This document shows positions 8,742 to 16,167 of a stretch of 21,482 bases of DNA, one piece after another (within the stretch, counting starts at the first letter, position 1; each line of letters opens with the position of its first letter). The position numbers and the translations under genes are program-made. A model generated the notes under the pieces. It had not been told where the DNA came from and ran no database searches. It saw nothing but the letters and a program-made list of their open reading frames with translations. This DNA is from Limnoraphis robusta CS-951 (GTDB lineage Bacteria; Cyanobacteriota; Cyanobacteriia; Cyanobacteriales; Microcoleaceae), in NCBI RefSeq assembly GCF_000972705.2, contig NZ_LATL02000187.1, positions 1 through 21,482 of the forward strand. Direction: 5' to 3'.

Positions 8742-8975
8742 TCATCGGGTAGAACAAGATAAGGCTCGTTCAGATTCACGCTTTTGTCTGAGTAATTCCC
8801 GTGATTCTTGTCTGACTTGACCCGCCATAGCAGCAAGCTGCAAGTTGACAAAAGCATTCATCTCTTCCACTCCATAGCGAGTCGTTTGTAACAGTTGCCG
8901 TAGTCGTTCTTCGGCTTCTAAACTCAGATAGCCTGTACTTAAAGCATGGTTAACAACGTCGTGAATGCAACTCAT
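8742..8975 (-). CDS. small helical protein of unknown function
   Basis: A 77-residue, mostly helical, Gln/Arg/Glu-rich protein. It starts MSCIHDVVNHALSTGYLSLE and ends in a strongly charged helix. It resembles small conserved cyanobacterial proteins of unknown role, but I cannot name a family. The frame opens at GTG 8996. ATG 8975 is preferred because a GAGGA-type site lies about 10 bases upstream and the residues before it look like leader sequence. It is divergent from the ChW-repeat gene at 9181 and convergent with the gene ending at 8598. Past its stop, an ACTGG/CCAGT hairpin near 8718-8737 could end the message, though no T run follows. Confidence 0.6.
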   Translation of the reverse strand: MSCIHDVVNHALSTGYLSLEAEERLRQLLQTTRYGVEEMNAFVNLQLAAMAGQVRQESRELLRQKRESERALSCSTR

Positions 8976-9104
8976 AGTCGGATTTTCCTCTTTCACAGTA
9001 GCTCGTTCCTCTCAGTATCCGAATATTCACGTCGCCACCTGCGAGACGAAAACATCGGCACTTATCATGTCATTAGGAGCGACTCTGAAAATTTATGCAG
9101 CTTT

Positions 9105-9119
9105 GACAGGTAATCTGTC
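9105..9119. promoter_or_regulatory. palindromic operator-like site
   Basis: GACAG-gtaat-CTGTC overlaps a TTGACA hexamer (9103-9108) about 75 bases before the ATG at 9181. The symmetry over a -35-like box suggests repressor binding. No regulator can be named, and no convincing -10 box sits at the right distance. Confidence 0.3.
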
Positions 9120-9180
9120 CTGTAAAATCTTGTGATTTAGATCACCAACCCAGACTGTAAAGGAATTGAAGTAAATACCT

Positions 9181-10407
9181 ATGGAATCCGCACACCAAAC
9201 CTTACTGCAACAACTCACTTCTCTGTCCAAACGTCATTCGAGCTTAGGCTCTCGTCTCTGTTTAGCGGCTCAAGAACTTCAGCAAGTTGGCACACCTATC
9301 TCAGAACAATTACTTGAGGAATTGGTTAAATACAATCGGGACTTCAACTGCCTCCAACAAGAGGTGATTGCAGAAGGTGAATCGATTTCTCCAGAGGGAA
9401 TTTCCCTCTCAGACTTAGAAAAGCGACTCCATCAGAAAGTTCAGCCGATCAACTCTCAAAATTTACGCTCCCAAGCCTTAATCGTCTTGGAACGGGTTTT
9501 GAGTCTAACGCACAAGGATCAGGGGACTTTTGCACCCTTACAAACGGTTAAACAAGCTGCCACTCAACTGCGAACTCAAATTACAGATCCAACGGTTGAA
9601 CTTTCTACAGAAGTCGAAGCACTAATTGCGGGTGAACATCCTTTAAGAGCTTTGCTGACTTTGATAGAAACTTCAGAGAGTTTGGATGATGAACATTGGG
9701 TGATTCTCGAAGAAAAGGTTGCAGCTTCTTTTGGGAAAGCCTTAGCAGTGGCGATTTCTCGCGGTAAAATCGCTCTGTCTGTCTCCGAAACTGTTTCTAC
9801 TTCTTTACCTCCTGCGGCTAACCCTGATATTGTCATTTTGGGTGAACCGACTTCTCTGGCACCTCAAGATGTAATTATTGTTCCGAGTCTTGAAGTTCCC
9901 AAAATACTCCCCACAATTGACGGAACAAATATTGTTTTTGGAAATGCTCCCATTTCAGGAAAATCTACTCCTCCTCAAGTCAGTCAACTCAAGCCTGTTG
10001 GTTTGAAGCTGAGAGTTTCTATTCAAAGACTCGGCGATCGCGAATATGGCGCGAATGAATATGCGGGAACTCGTGGCCAGGGTCTTGCTTTAGAAGCATT
10101 TCAAATTAGTATTGTTCCTCCGGTTCCCGGTTTGAGTTTACGTTATGGGGCGCATATTTCAGAAGTAGGAGATACTCCGATGATTTCTGAAGGATCTCGC
10201 GTTGGCGAACCGGGTAAAAACCGCCAAATTGAGGGATTTTCTATTGAACTGACCGGGCCACAAGCCTCGAACTACAATATTTTTTACACGGCTCACGTCC
10301 AAAATGTCGGTGATGTTCCGGTTTGTTCTAATGGGAAATTCTGCGGGACTCGTGCTAAGGCGTTGCGGGTTGAGGGGATGCAAGTTTGGATACAACCGAA
10401 GGCTTGA
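9181..10407 (+). CDS. protein with three ChW-like repeats
   Basis: A 408-residue protein of unknown function. Residues 1-200 are helical and Gln/Leu-rich, with no signal peptide. About 205-270 is a Pro/Ser/Thr-rich linker. The C-terminus has three tandem repeats at about 276-312, 318-357 and 366-405. Each follows the clostridial hydrophobic W (ChW) pattern: a beta strand, Gly plus a key residue, a Gly-rich turn, then a glutamate-aromatic or Glu-Gly strand (LALEAFQISI, RQIEGFSIEL, LRVEGMQVWI). The Trp of the ChW signature is Asp in all three (LGDREY, VGDTPM, VGDVPV). Known ChW proteins are mostly secreted; this one looks cytosolic. AAAGGA lies 16 bases upstream, rather far. The downstream flank is the tnpB element. 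Confidence 0.75.
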   Translation: MESAHQTLLQQLTSLSKRHSSLGSRLCLAAQELQQVGTPISEQLLEELVKYNRDFNCLQQEVIAEGESISPEGISLSDLEKRLHQKVQPINSQNLRSQALIVLERVLSLTHKDQGTFAPLQTVKQAATQLRTQITDPTVELSTEVEALIAGEHPLRALLTLIETSESLDDEHWVILEEKVAASFGKALAVAISRGKIALSVSETVSTSLPPAANPDIVILGEPTSLAPQDVIIVPSLEVPKILPTIDGTNIVFGNAPISGKSTPPQVSQLKPVGLKLRVSIQRLGDREYGANEYAGTRGQGLALEAFQISIVPPVPGLSLRYGAHISEVGDTPMISEGSRVGEPGKNRQIEGFSIELTGPQASNYNIFYTAHVQNVGDVPVCSNGKFCGTRAKALRVEGMQVWIQPKA

Positions 10408-10491
10408 ATCTGTTCTTCTTCCTAGTCTAGATTTTGGCGATCGCTATTTTTACCTAGTTGCGACGAGAATGCTCTGGCCACAATCTCTGAT

Positions 10492-10517
10492 TTGGCGATG
10501 TGATGAATCGTCGCCAA
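10492..10517. repeat. inverted repeat next to the tnpB element's left end
   Basis: TTGGCGA (10492-10498) and TCGCCAA (10511-10517) are perfect 7-base arms around a 12-base loop. This sits between the ChW gene and the element. It may end the ChW transcript or mark the element's left boundary. Confidence 0.4.
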
Positions 10518-10591
10518 TTAAATAAAGCCCGATAGGGCAGCCTTATCCTCAATCGGCGTCGTATGATTTTAGCATGAGTTAAGCGTGATAA

Positions 10592-11815
10592 ATGTTAGTA
10601 TTCGAGACTAAATTGTACGGAACAAAAGAACAGTTTGCCATCTTGGACGAAGTTCTAAGAACGGCTATGTTTGTCCGTAATAAGTGTTTGCGTCTCTGGG
10701 AAGATAAGCAAGCAAAGTCTCGAAACGACCTTTATCGCTATTGCAAGACTTTGGCTAAATCGTTCACTTGGGCAAAAAAGCTCAATTCTCAGGCACGTCA
10801 GGCAATGGCGGAACGAGCTTGGGCAGCGATTGCTCGGTTCTACGATAATTGTAAGTCTGGGAAAGTTGGCAAAAAAGGATATCCCAAATACAAGCACTAT
10901 CAAACCCGTTTATCCGTAGAGTATAAGACTAGCGGATACAAACTATCGGAGACGAAAGACCAAATCACTTTCAGCGATGGCTTTAAAGCAGGAACTTTCA
11001 AAATGCGGGGTGGTCGTGACCTGAACTACTACCAACCTTCTCAGATTAAAAGAGTAAGGATTGTTCGCCGTGCCGATGGATATTATTGCCAATTTGTTGT
11101 TGATCAAGAACGGATTAACACCAAAAAACCAACTAATCACACTGTCGGTCTAGACGTTGGAATCTCCCACTTTTACACTGACTCTGACGGCAATCAAGTT
11201 GATTATCCCCAATACTTAAGACAGTCTGAGAAACAACTGAAATGGGAACAGAGACGATTATTTAAAAAGCAAAAAGGTTCTAAAAACCGTGCTAAGGCAA
11301 GAAATCGTCTAGGATGCAGACACCTAAAAGTCCAACGCCAGCGTAAAGACTGGGCAGTAAAACTAGCTCGGTGCGTGGTCATGTCGGCAGACGTGGTGGC
11401 GTATGAAGACTTGAAGGTGTCTAATTTAGTTAAAAATCATTGCCTTGCCAAGTCCATTTCTGATGCGGCTTGGTATCAGTTTCGGCAATGGATTGAATAT
11501 TTAGGCAAAGTCTTTGGTGTAGTCACGGTAGCGGTTCCACCCCACTACACCTCCCAAAAATGTAGTTCATGTGGTTCGGTTGTTAAGAAAACGCTCTCGC
11601 AGAGAACTCATATTTGCCAGTGCGGATGCAAGTTAGACCGTGACCATAATGCTGCGCTAAACATTTTGGAGCTTGGACTCCGTACCGTAGGGCATACGGG
11701 AACGCAAGCCTGTGGACACGACGACCACTGCACTGAAACTGGAGACAGTTTTGATGTAAGTTGTGTGGATGAAGCAGGAAACCCTGTCTGTGAAGATAGG
11801 AATCCCCCGCTATAA
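10592..11815 (+). CDS. tnpB: RNA-guided endonuclease TnpB
   Basis: TnpB of IS200/IS605-family elements, the relative of Cas12 that cuts DNA under guidance of an omega RNA from the element's right end. It has 407 residues, near the usual length. The helical N-terminal half is followed by a split RuvC domain with Asp188 (GLDVGIS), Glu272 (AYEDLKVSNL) and Asp351 (LDRDHNAALNIL). The zinc-binding insert has Cys324 and Cys327 (CSSCG), then Cys342, Cys344 and Cys346 (CQCGC), a compressed form of the usual second CxxC. All three catalytic acids are present and the frame is intact, so the nuclease may be active. The last ~45 codons overlap the predicted omega RNA, and the stop falls inside the right-end hairpin. 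No tnpA is present. Confidence 0.92.
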   Translation: MLVFETKLYGTKEQFAILDEVLRTAMFVRNKCLRLWEDKQAKSRNDLYRYCKTLAKSFTWAKKLNSQARQAMAERAWAAIARFYDNCKSGKVGKKGYPKYKHYQTRLSVEYKTSGYKLSETKDQITFSDGFKAGTFKMRGGRDLNYYQPSQIKRVRIVRRADGYYCQFVVDQERINTKKPTNHTVGLDVGISHFYTDSDGNQVDYPQYLRQSEKQLKWEQRRLFKKQKGSKNRAKARNRLGCRHLKVQRQRKDWAVKLARCVVMSADVVAYEDLKVSNLVKNHCLAKSISDAAWYQFRQWIEYLGKVFGVVTVAVPPHYTSQKCSSCGSVVKKTLSQRTHICQCGCKLDRDHNAALNILELGLRTVGHTGTQACGHDDHCTETGDSFDVSCVDEAGNPVCEDRNPPL

Positions 11816-11863
11816 TCTCTGATTTAACGGGGGAGGATGTCAAGCTAATTTTTACGCGAAGAA
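11640..11863 (+). ncRNA. predicted omega RNA with guide segment
   Basis: Inferred from family knowledge: the TnpB guide RNA comes from the 3' end of tnpB and the right end, and the ~20 bases just outside the element act as guide. The segment contains several local hairpins and the CCCCCG/CGGGGG end stem. The predicted guide would be about 11844-11863. The 5' limit is a guess. Confidence 0.4.
11804..11833 (+). repeat. right-end hairpin of the tnpB element
   Basis: CCCCCG and CGGGGG form a 6-pair stem with an 18-base loop. The tnpB stop codon (11813-11815) is in the loop. Confidence 0.65.
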
Positions 11864-11952
11864 GGCGATCGCTCAGTCTTGAACAACCGCATCTTTGACT
11901 ACAGTTTTCCTCGTCACTGTGATTGAAAATTGAATCAATCCCCAAATGCGGG

Positions 11953-12864
11953 CTAAACGCCAATCGGCAAAATTAAACCTTCTCGCGCCATAATTGCTTT
12001 AGGAAAGACCGCTTGTACTTCCTGCTCTACCTGATCCAAAAAGTCATCACTGTGGGTTGGATCATGATGGAAAATCACAACTCGCTTTACCCCTGCGGCT
12101 TTTGCCATTTTAACCGCTTCTTGCCAGGTTGAATGTCCCCAACCTATCTTCGGAGATTTGGGGCTGTGATATTCTTCATCGGTATACATGGCATCGTAAA
12201 TCAGAACATCGGCATCTTTGGAGAGGTTCAACACATTTTCATCGATACCATCGGGTAAATGTTCTGTATCTGAACAGTAAACCACACTGCGACCATTCCA
12301 AGTAATCCGATATCCCATCGCTGTATTCGGATGGTTCAGTTGTCCAGTTTCGATTTTAATATCATCAAGCATCATCGAATTTCCTGCCTTGAGTTCATAG
12401 AACCTCAAGTCCGCCCGTAAACCTTTCAGGGGAACCGGGGAATTCGGATGCAGAATTCGTTCAATAAAATGCTGTTTCATTGATTCCCCTTCTGGAGGAA
12501 TTGCACCATAAATATGGAAGCAGTTACCGGGAAGAAATGCCGGGGTAAATAGCGGAAAGCCCTGAATGTGATCCCAGTGGTAATGGGTAAAAAACATATA
12601 AGCTTCTATGGGCATTTCCGCCATCAAAGCATCGCCTAACATTCGCAAACCCGTACCACCATCAAAGATTAACCGTTTACCCGCCACCCGCATTTCTAAA
12701 CAAGAGGTATTTCCCCCATAGCGAATGGTACTTTTTCCAGGAGTGGGAATACTCCCTCGCACTCCCCAGAACTGAACCACAAAATCGTCTGGATTAAAAG
12801 AAGAATAGTTGGGTTTTGGGCTATCGAGAGAAGTTACCATAGTAAGCGTGGTCGCGGTTTCCAT
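11953..12864 (-). CDS. metallo-beta-lactamase-fold hydrolase
   Basis: A predicted metal-dependent phosphodiesterase of the MBL superfamily, closest in outline to the PhnP/COG1235 group. It has 303 residues. The zinc motif THYHWDHIQG supplies His94, His96, Asp98 and His99. Further candidate ligands are His178 (LNHPN), Asp199 (YCSDTEH) and Asp224 (IYDAMY), with His244 and His266/267 (FHHDPTH) later. FDGGTG at 67-72 is the typical early strand-loop. The substrate cannot be inferred. Its ATG follows the aroC stop after only four bases, so it is probably translated by coupling; a second in-frame ATG is at 12840. Ending 3' of it is the tnpB element, about 110 bases away and convergent. Confidence 0.88.
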   Translation of the reverse strand: METATTLTMVTSLDSPKPNYSSFNPDDFVVQFWGVRGSIPTPGKSTIRYGGNTSCLEMRVAGKRLIFDGGTGLRMLGDALMAEMPIEAYMFFTHYHWDHIQGFPLFTPAFLPGNCFHIYGAIPPEGESMKQHFIERILHPNSPVPLKGLRADLRFYELKAGNSMMLDDIKIETGQLNHPNTAMGYRITWNGRSVVYCSDTEHLPDGIDENVLNLSKDADVLIYDAMYTDEEYHSPKSPKIGWGHSTWQEAVKMAKAAGVKRVVIFHHDPTHSDDFLDQVEQEVQAVFPKAIMAREGLILPIGV

Positions 12865-12868
12865 GTCG

Positions 12869-13969
12869 TTAATCTTCAGGCTTTAAAGTTCCACATTGAC
12901 CCTGATGACGTAACAAATGATCGCACAACACGAGTGCAACCATTGCCTCTACCATCGGGACGGCTCTTGGCAGGACGCAGGGATCGTGTCTTCCCTTTGC
13001 TGCCAGTAATGTTTCTTCTCCCTCACGGGTAACGGTGCGCTGCTCTTTGCGAATGGTCGCCGTTGGCTTAAAAGCCACCCGTAAGATGATATTCTCTCCG
13101 TTTGAGATGCCCCCTTGAATACCACCGGAGCGGTTGCTCACGGTGCGGATTGTTCCCTGTGAGTCCGTATAATATTCGTCGTTATGTTCACTCCCGGTCA
13201 AAAGGGTACCTGCAAAACCCGAGCCGATTTCAAATCCTTTACTTGCGGGTAAGGACATCACCCCTTTGGCGAGATCTGCTTCTAGTTTATCAAATACAGG
13301 AGAACCGAGTCCTTTTGGCATATTTCTGGCAACACATTCGACGACACCGCCAATCGAATCACCCTGATCACGCACTTGTTCGATCAGTTCTATCATTTTT
13401 TGGGCGCATTCGGCATCTGGACAGCGAACAATATTGCTTTCGACTTGTTCTAGTGTTACCGTATCGAGATCGACAATCCCTTCTAGGTCTTTGATTCGTT
13501 TGACGTAACCCACGATTTCCACGCCAACGACTTGCTTTAATATTTTTTTGGCGATCGCTCCTGCGGCGACTCGTCCAATGGTTTCTCGGGCTGAAGATCG
13601 TCCGCCTCCTTGCCAGTTGCGAATGCCATACTTGGCATCGTAGGTCGCATCGGCGTGAGAGGGACGATAGGCTGTTTCCATTTGACTATAATCTTGAGGG
13701 CGAGTGTCTTGATTTCGCACTAAGATTGTTAGCGGAGTTCCCAGGGTTTGACCTTCAAACACACCACTGAGGATCTCACAGGTGTCGGTTTCCTTTCGGG
13801 GTGTGGTAATCTTGCTTTGTCCAGGACGGCGGCGATCCAACTCGGCTTGAATTTCAGATGCGTCAATCTTCAATCTTGGTGGGCATCCATCGATCACCAC
13901 ACCGACTCCGCCTCCGTGAGATTCACCAAAGGTGGTGATGCGAAATAAATGCCCAAAACTATTCCCCAT
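12869..13969 (-). CDS. aroC: chorismate synthase
   Basis: Catalyses the last step of the shikimate pathway, turning 5-enolpyruvylshikimate-3-phosphate into chorismate with reduced FMN as cofactor. The protein has 366 residues, as usual. Signature segments are clear: [10 protein letters not shown] with His18, [14 protein letters not shown] with His106, [14 protein letters not shown], the FMN-binding region [15 protein letters not shown], and the C-terminal [17 protein letters not shown]. The two His residues match the catalytic pair of the family. The ATG at 13969 matches the conserved N-terminus ([10 protein letters not shown]); no strong ribosome binding site precedes it. It leads a two-gene unit with the MBL-fold gene, whose start lies 4 bases after the aroC stop. 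Confidence 0.97.
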   Translation of the reverse strand: MGNSFGHLFRITTFGESHGGGVGVVIDGCPPRLKIDASEIQAELDRRRPGQSKITTPRKETDTCEILSGVFEGQTLGTPLTILVRNQDTRPQDYSQMETAYRPSHADATYDAKYGIRNWQGGGRSSARETIGRVAAGAIAKKILKQVVGVEIVGYVKRIKDLEGIVDLDTVTLEQVESNIVRCPDAECAQKMIELIEQVRDQGDSIGGVVECVARNMPKGLGSPVFDKLEADLAKGVMSLPASKGFEIGSGFAGTLLTGSEHNDEYYTDSQGTIRTVSNRSGGIQGGISNGENIILRVAFKPTATIRKEQRTVTREGEETLLAAKGRHDPCVLPRAVPMVEAMVALVLCDHLLRHQGQCGTLKPED

Positions 13970-14110
13970 AGTTAATAGATGATTGTCAAGATAACATTTC
14001 CCCGCATTGATTCTAGCAAATCTTGGTTTTTTGAGATGAGCTTGATCCCCATCCCCACCTTGATTATTATTCCCTCACTTCACATCGCAGATGATCACCA
14101 GAGACTCTAA

Positions 14111-14172
14111 GGGGCAGGTTTGAGGCAATCGCGTTTTGAACTCAAGCGACCTACTGCCATGCCCCAAAGGGG
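14111..14172. repeat. imperfect hairpins between aroC and psbN
   Basis: GGGGCA (14111-14116) pairs with TGCCCC (14160-14165), enclosing GGT/ACC and TTGAG/CTCAA. CCCC-aaa-GGGG (14162-14172) is a competing small hairpin. On the minus strand it follows the psbN stop by about 30 bases and may end that message. The rest of the ~230-base gap shows nothing else. Confidence 0.4.
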
Positions 14173-14202
14173 TCTAAGATTGCTACACTGATTTACAATG
14201 TT

Positions 14203-14334
14203 TTAATCTTCGTGATCTTCAAAGGGATCGCTCAATTCCTTAGAAGGAGGCCCGAAAGCCGTGTAGACGGAGTAGGCTGTAATGACGACCACCACAGCCG
14301 CGATCGAAATGTTAAGAGCTATTGCAGGTTCCAT
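14203..14334 (-). CDS. psbN: photosystem II protein PsbN
   Basis: A 43-residue single-span thylakoid membrane protein needed for photosystem II assembly or repair rather than being a stable subunit. The translation from ATG 14334 starts MEPAIALNISIAAVVVVIT, a membrane helix at about 5-25, followed by the family hallmark YTAFGPPSKELSDPF and an acidic tail ending EDHED. Length and sequence are typical. It is divergent from psbH, with 84 bases between the start codons, the classical arrangement in cyanobacteria and chloroplasts. AAGG lies just before the start. Confidence 0.96.
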   Translation of the reverse strand: MEPAIALNISIAAVVVVITAYSVYTAFGPPSKELSDPFEDHED

Positions 14335-14418
14335 AAGGTTAATCTAATTTGACACTCATCCTTATATAATATTACGAAACATTAAAATTTGTTGTCGATT
14401 TAAATAAGCAGGTAACTT

Positions 14419-14622
14419 ATGGCACAACGCACTTGGTTAGGAGATGTCTTACGTCCTCTGAACTCCGAATACGGTAAAGTAGCCCCCGGCTGGGGTACAA
14501 CTCCCCTGATGGCAGTTTTTATGGTGTTGTTCTTTGTCTTTCTGTTGATCATCTTACAGATTTACAACTCCTCACTGCTGCTTGAAAGCGTTGATGTAGA
14601 CTGGGCTAACTTAACTCGCTAA
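14419..14622 (+). CDS. psbH: photosystem II protein PsbH
   Basis: A 67-residue photosystem II subunit with one membrane helix, involved in stability of the complex, electron flow at the quinone site and D1 turnover. The N-terminus [20 protein letters not shown] is cytoplasmic. It is followed by PGWGTTPLM and a hydrophobic span at about 29-49, then a short lumenal tail ending DWANLTR. Length and motifs are those of cyanobacterial PsbH. AGGTAA lies close before the ATG. It is divergent from psbN and followed by a structured gap and tatA on the same strand. Confidence 0.97.
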   Translation: MAQRTWLGDVLRPLNSEYGKVAPGWGTTPLMAVFMVLFFVFLLIILQIYNSSLLLESVDVDWANLTR

Positions 14623-14628
14623 GAGATT

Positions 14629-14740
14629 GTTAGGCGTAGGAATTTCGGGGAGAGCAGCCTAATTGCTGTGATCATGTGAAATGAGTCCATATTTCACGGT
14701 TAAAGGTTTTAAGCGGGATATTCCCTAACCTATGCCTAAC
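14629..14740 (+). ncRNA. candidate three-way-junction RNA between psbH and tatA
   Basis: Outer arms GTTAGGCGTAGG (14629-14640) and CCTATGCCTAAC (14729-14740) pair over 12 positions with one wobble. They enclose a small CAGC/GCTG hairpin (about 14655-14668) and a perfect GTGAAAT/ATTTCAC hairpin (14676-14682, 14691-14697). It starts just after the psbH stop and ends about 25 bases before the tatA ribosome binding site. It could be a 3' stabiliser, an attenuator or a small RNA. I match it to no known family. Confidence 0.45.
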
Positions 14741-14763
14741 TGAAAAAATTCGAGGAAACAGCT

Positions 14764-14768
14764 AGGAG
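14764..14768 (+). promoter_or_regulatory. ribosome binding site of tatA
   Basis: AGGAG lies 8 bases before GTG 14777 and supports the non-ATG start. Confidence 0.7.
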
Positions 14769-14776
14769 AGATCATT

Positions 14777-15034
14777 GTGAACATCTTTGGAATCGGTTTG
14801 CCGGAAATGGCTGTTATACTTGTTTTGGCTTTGTTAATCTTCGGCCCGAAAAAGTTACCGGAGATTGGTAGCAGTCTCGGAAAAGCCATTCGAGGATTTA
14901 AAGAAGCTTCACAGGAATTTGAGAATGAGTTCAAACGAGAAGCCAAACAGTTAGAAGAAGCGACAAAAGTGAGTAAATCTCAACCTGAAAAAGTGATCAC
15001 TGAGGCTTCTACGGATGAAGCGGTTGATGTTTAA
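14777..15034 (+). CDS. tatA: twin-arginine translocase subunit TatA
   Basis: An 85-residue subunit of the Tat pathway, which moves folded proteins across the thylakoid and plasma membranes; TatA forms the size-variable translocation assembly. The N-terminal membrane helix (about 8-22) contains the conserved polar Glu10 ([11 protein letters not shown]). Then come the [10 protein letters not shown] hinge, the amphipathic helix [20 protein letters not shown] and a charged, poorly ordered tail. The sequence around the hinge is the TatA/Hcf106-Tha4 type common in cyanobacteria. The start is GTG 14777, set by AGGAG at 14764-14768 with 8 bases between. A hairpin and T run at 15085-15115 ends the transcript. 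Confidence 0.93.
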   Translation: MNIFGIGLPEMAVILVLALLIFGPKKLPEIGSSLGKAIRGFKEASQEFENEFKREAKQLEEATKVSKSQPEKVITEASTDEAVDV

Positions 15035-15084
15035 GATTAATAAGTGTTGAGATCAATGTTAAGAACAAAAATTGTCATAAATTT

Positions 15085-15115
15085 AGGGAGAACAGTCGAA
15101 CTTTCTCCCTGTTTT
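15085..15115 (+). terminator. intrinsic terminator after tatA
   Basis: AGGGAGAA (15085-15092) and TTCTCCCT (15103-15110) form a perfect 8-pair stem with a 10-base loop. G and TTTT follow. Confidence 0.75.
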
Positions 15116-15163
15116 AATTCGTAGTCATCACAATCATTACAACACAACTTCTATTCATCAACC

Positions 15164-15796
15164 ATGACGGAGGCTTCTTCACCCCAAACCTTAATCATTC
15201 CTCAACTGATTGTCGGTTTAGGGAATCCTGAGTCAAAATATGATCGCACCCGACATAACATCGGTTTTGCTGCTGTTGATAGTTTATCGACAACTTGGCA
15301 AATATCTCTATCTGAAAACCGCAAGTTTCAAGGACAATTTGGGGAAGGAATTTGGAGACGAAGCGATAAAATTAGACTCCTAAACCCCCTCACCTACATG
15401 AACCGTTCCGGGCAAGCGATTCAAGCCGTTCTCAATTGGTATAAACTTCCTCCAGAGTCTGTATTAGTGATTTATGATGACATGGATTTACCGATGGGGC
15501 GGTTACGGTTGCGACTGTCGGGTTCTGCGGGAGGTCACAATGGGATGAAATCGACTATTTCCCATCTCGGAACTCAGAACTTTCCCCGTTTACGAATTGG
15601 TATTGGGAAGCCAAAAGACCCAGCATCCAGTCAAACGGGAGAAACCATCTCTCATGTTTTGGGGAAATTTTCCCCCTCTGAAACCCTGGTGATGGATAAA
15701 GTGCTTAAACTGGTGTTAGAGGCGGTGGAATTAAGTCTTAAGCAGGGCGTTGAGAAAGCCATGAGCCTCTACAATAGTCGCAGTATTGACGAATAA
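15164..15796 (+). CDS. pth: peptidyl-tRNA hydrolase
   Basis: Releases tRNA from peptidyl-tRNAs that drop off the ribosome, an essential recycling step in the cytosol. It has 210 residues. The signature VGLGNPESKYDRTRHNIGF contains Asn21 and catalytic His31. NPLTYMNRSG has Met79, IYDDMDLPMGRLR has Asp105, and GSAGGHNGMKS has Asn126; these match the active-site residues of the bacterial enzyme. About a dozen extra N-terminal residues precede the core. The ATG at 15164 has no clear ribosome binding site. The next gene starts 5 bases after its stop, so the two probably form an operon downstream of the tatA terminator. Confidence 0.96.
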   Translation: MTEASSPQTLIIPQLIVGLGNPESKYDRTRHNIGFAAVDSLSTTWQISLSENRKFQGQFGEGIWRRSDKIRLLNPLTYMNRSGQAIQAVLNWYKLPPESVLVIYDDMDLPMGRLRLRLSGSAGGHNGMKSTISHLGTQNFPRLRIGIGKPKDPASSQTGETISHVLGKFSPSETLVMDKVLKLVLEAVELSLKQGVEKAMSLYNSRSIDE

Positions 15797-15801
15797 ACAG
15801 A

Positions 15802-16068
15802 GTGAGTTCTAGAGGTTTACCGGAAACGACCGCTTATGTCCAGGTGACACGTCAATCCTGGCAACAGGGCATTTTGGAAGGAGAAGTCAGTGCAGGCGGC
15901 TTTGAGTGGAGATTTCAGTGGCGATTTAGACGAAATAAAACCCTGATTATTCAACCCTCTCAAGGTCGTGCTTTAATTCACGAACCTTTAGGTCGGTTTC
16001 TCGAAAAATGCGACTATAAACTCGAACCTGGGGGGGATTATTCATTTACCATTCGGGCAAAATTTTAG
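15802..16068 (+). CDS. small cyanobacterial protein, DUF3146-like
   Basis: An 88-residue protein. From memory of the sequence pattern it resembles the cyanobacterial family DUF3146; no function is known to me. It is basic and aromatic-rich, with probable beta strands (FEWRFQWRFRR, DYSFTIRAKF) and no signal peptide. The start is GTG 15802, 5 bases after the pth stop, with no good ribosome binding site, suggesting translational coupling to pth. It is convergent with psbA, and the hairpin at 16118-16141 lies between the two genes. Confidence 0.8.
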   Translation: MSSRGLPETTAYVQVTRQSWQQGILEGEVSAGGFEWRFQWRFRRNKTLIIQPSQGRALIHEPLGRFLEKCDYKLEPGGDYSFTIRAKF

Positions 16069-16112
16069 GGTCTATAAAACCCAAGAATGTTCGATTTCAT
16101 AATATTAAACAA

Positions 16113-16141
16113 CTAAAAACGCCCCCCTAGTGGAGAGCGTT
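16113..16141 (-). terminator. psbA terminator
   Basis: On the minus strand AACGCTCTCC and GGGGGGCGTT pair over 10 positions with two G-U wobbles, loop ACTA, followed by a T run. Read on the plus strand the same two positions are C-A mismatches, so it is built for the psbA transcript. A near copy occurs at 21454-21482. Confidence 0.85.
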
Positions 16142-16167
16142 TCTTGGTTATTTAGTTAAGCTAGCAA

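Larger units (their letters stand above)
10519..11843 (+). mobile_element. tnpB-only IS200/IS605-family element (IS1341 type)
   Basis: A single complete tnpB without a neighbouring tnpA. The right end is well marked: CCCCCG (11804-11809) pairs with CGGGGG (11828-11833), and AGGATGTCAA follows, a typical end for such cyanobacterial elements. The left end is not certain. GCCC-gata-GGGC near 10527-10538 is a candidate subterminal hairpin, and the boundary given is approximate. No target duplication is expected in this family. Without tnpA it can probably move only if a TnpA is supplied in trans. Confidence 0.7.

Noticed and set aside
11583..11963. A 126-residue minus-strand open frame across the tnpB 3' end
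   Set aside because: It is antisense to the conserved zinc-finger and RuvC part of TnpB and shows no domain pattern.
13102..13494. A 130-residue plus-strand open frame
   Set aside because: It is antisense to the highly conserved aroC.
14111..14172. tRNA or a classical terminator in the aroC-psbN gap
   Set aside because: No cloverleaf, anticodon arm or TTC loop can be drawn, and no T run follows on either strand.
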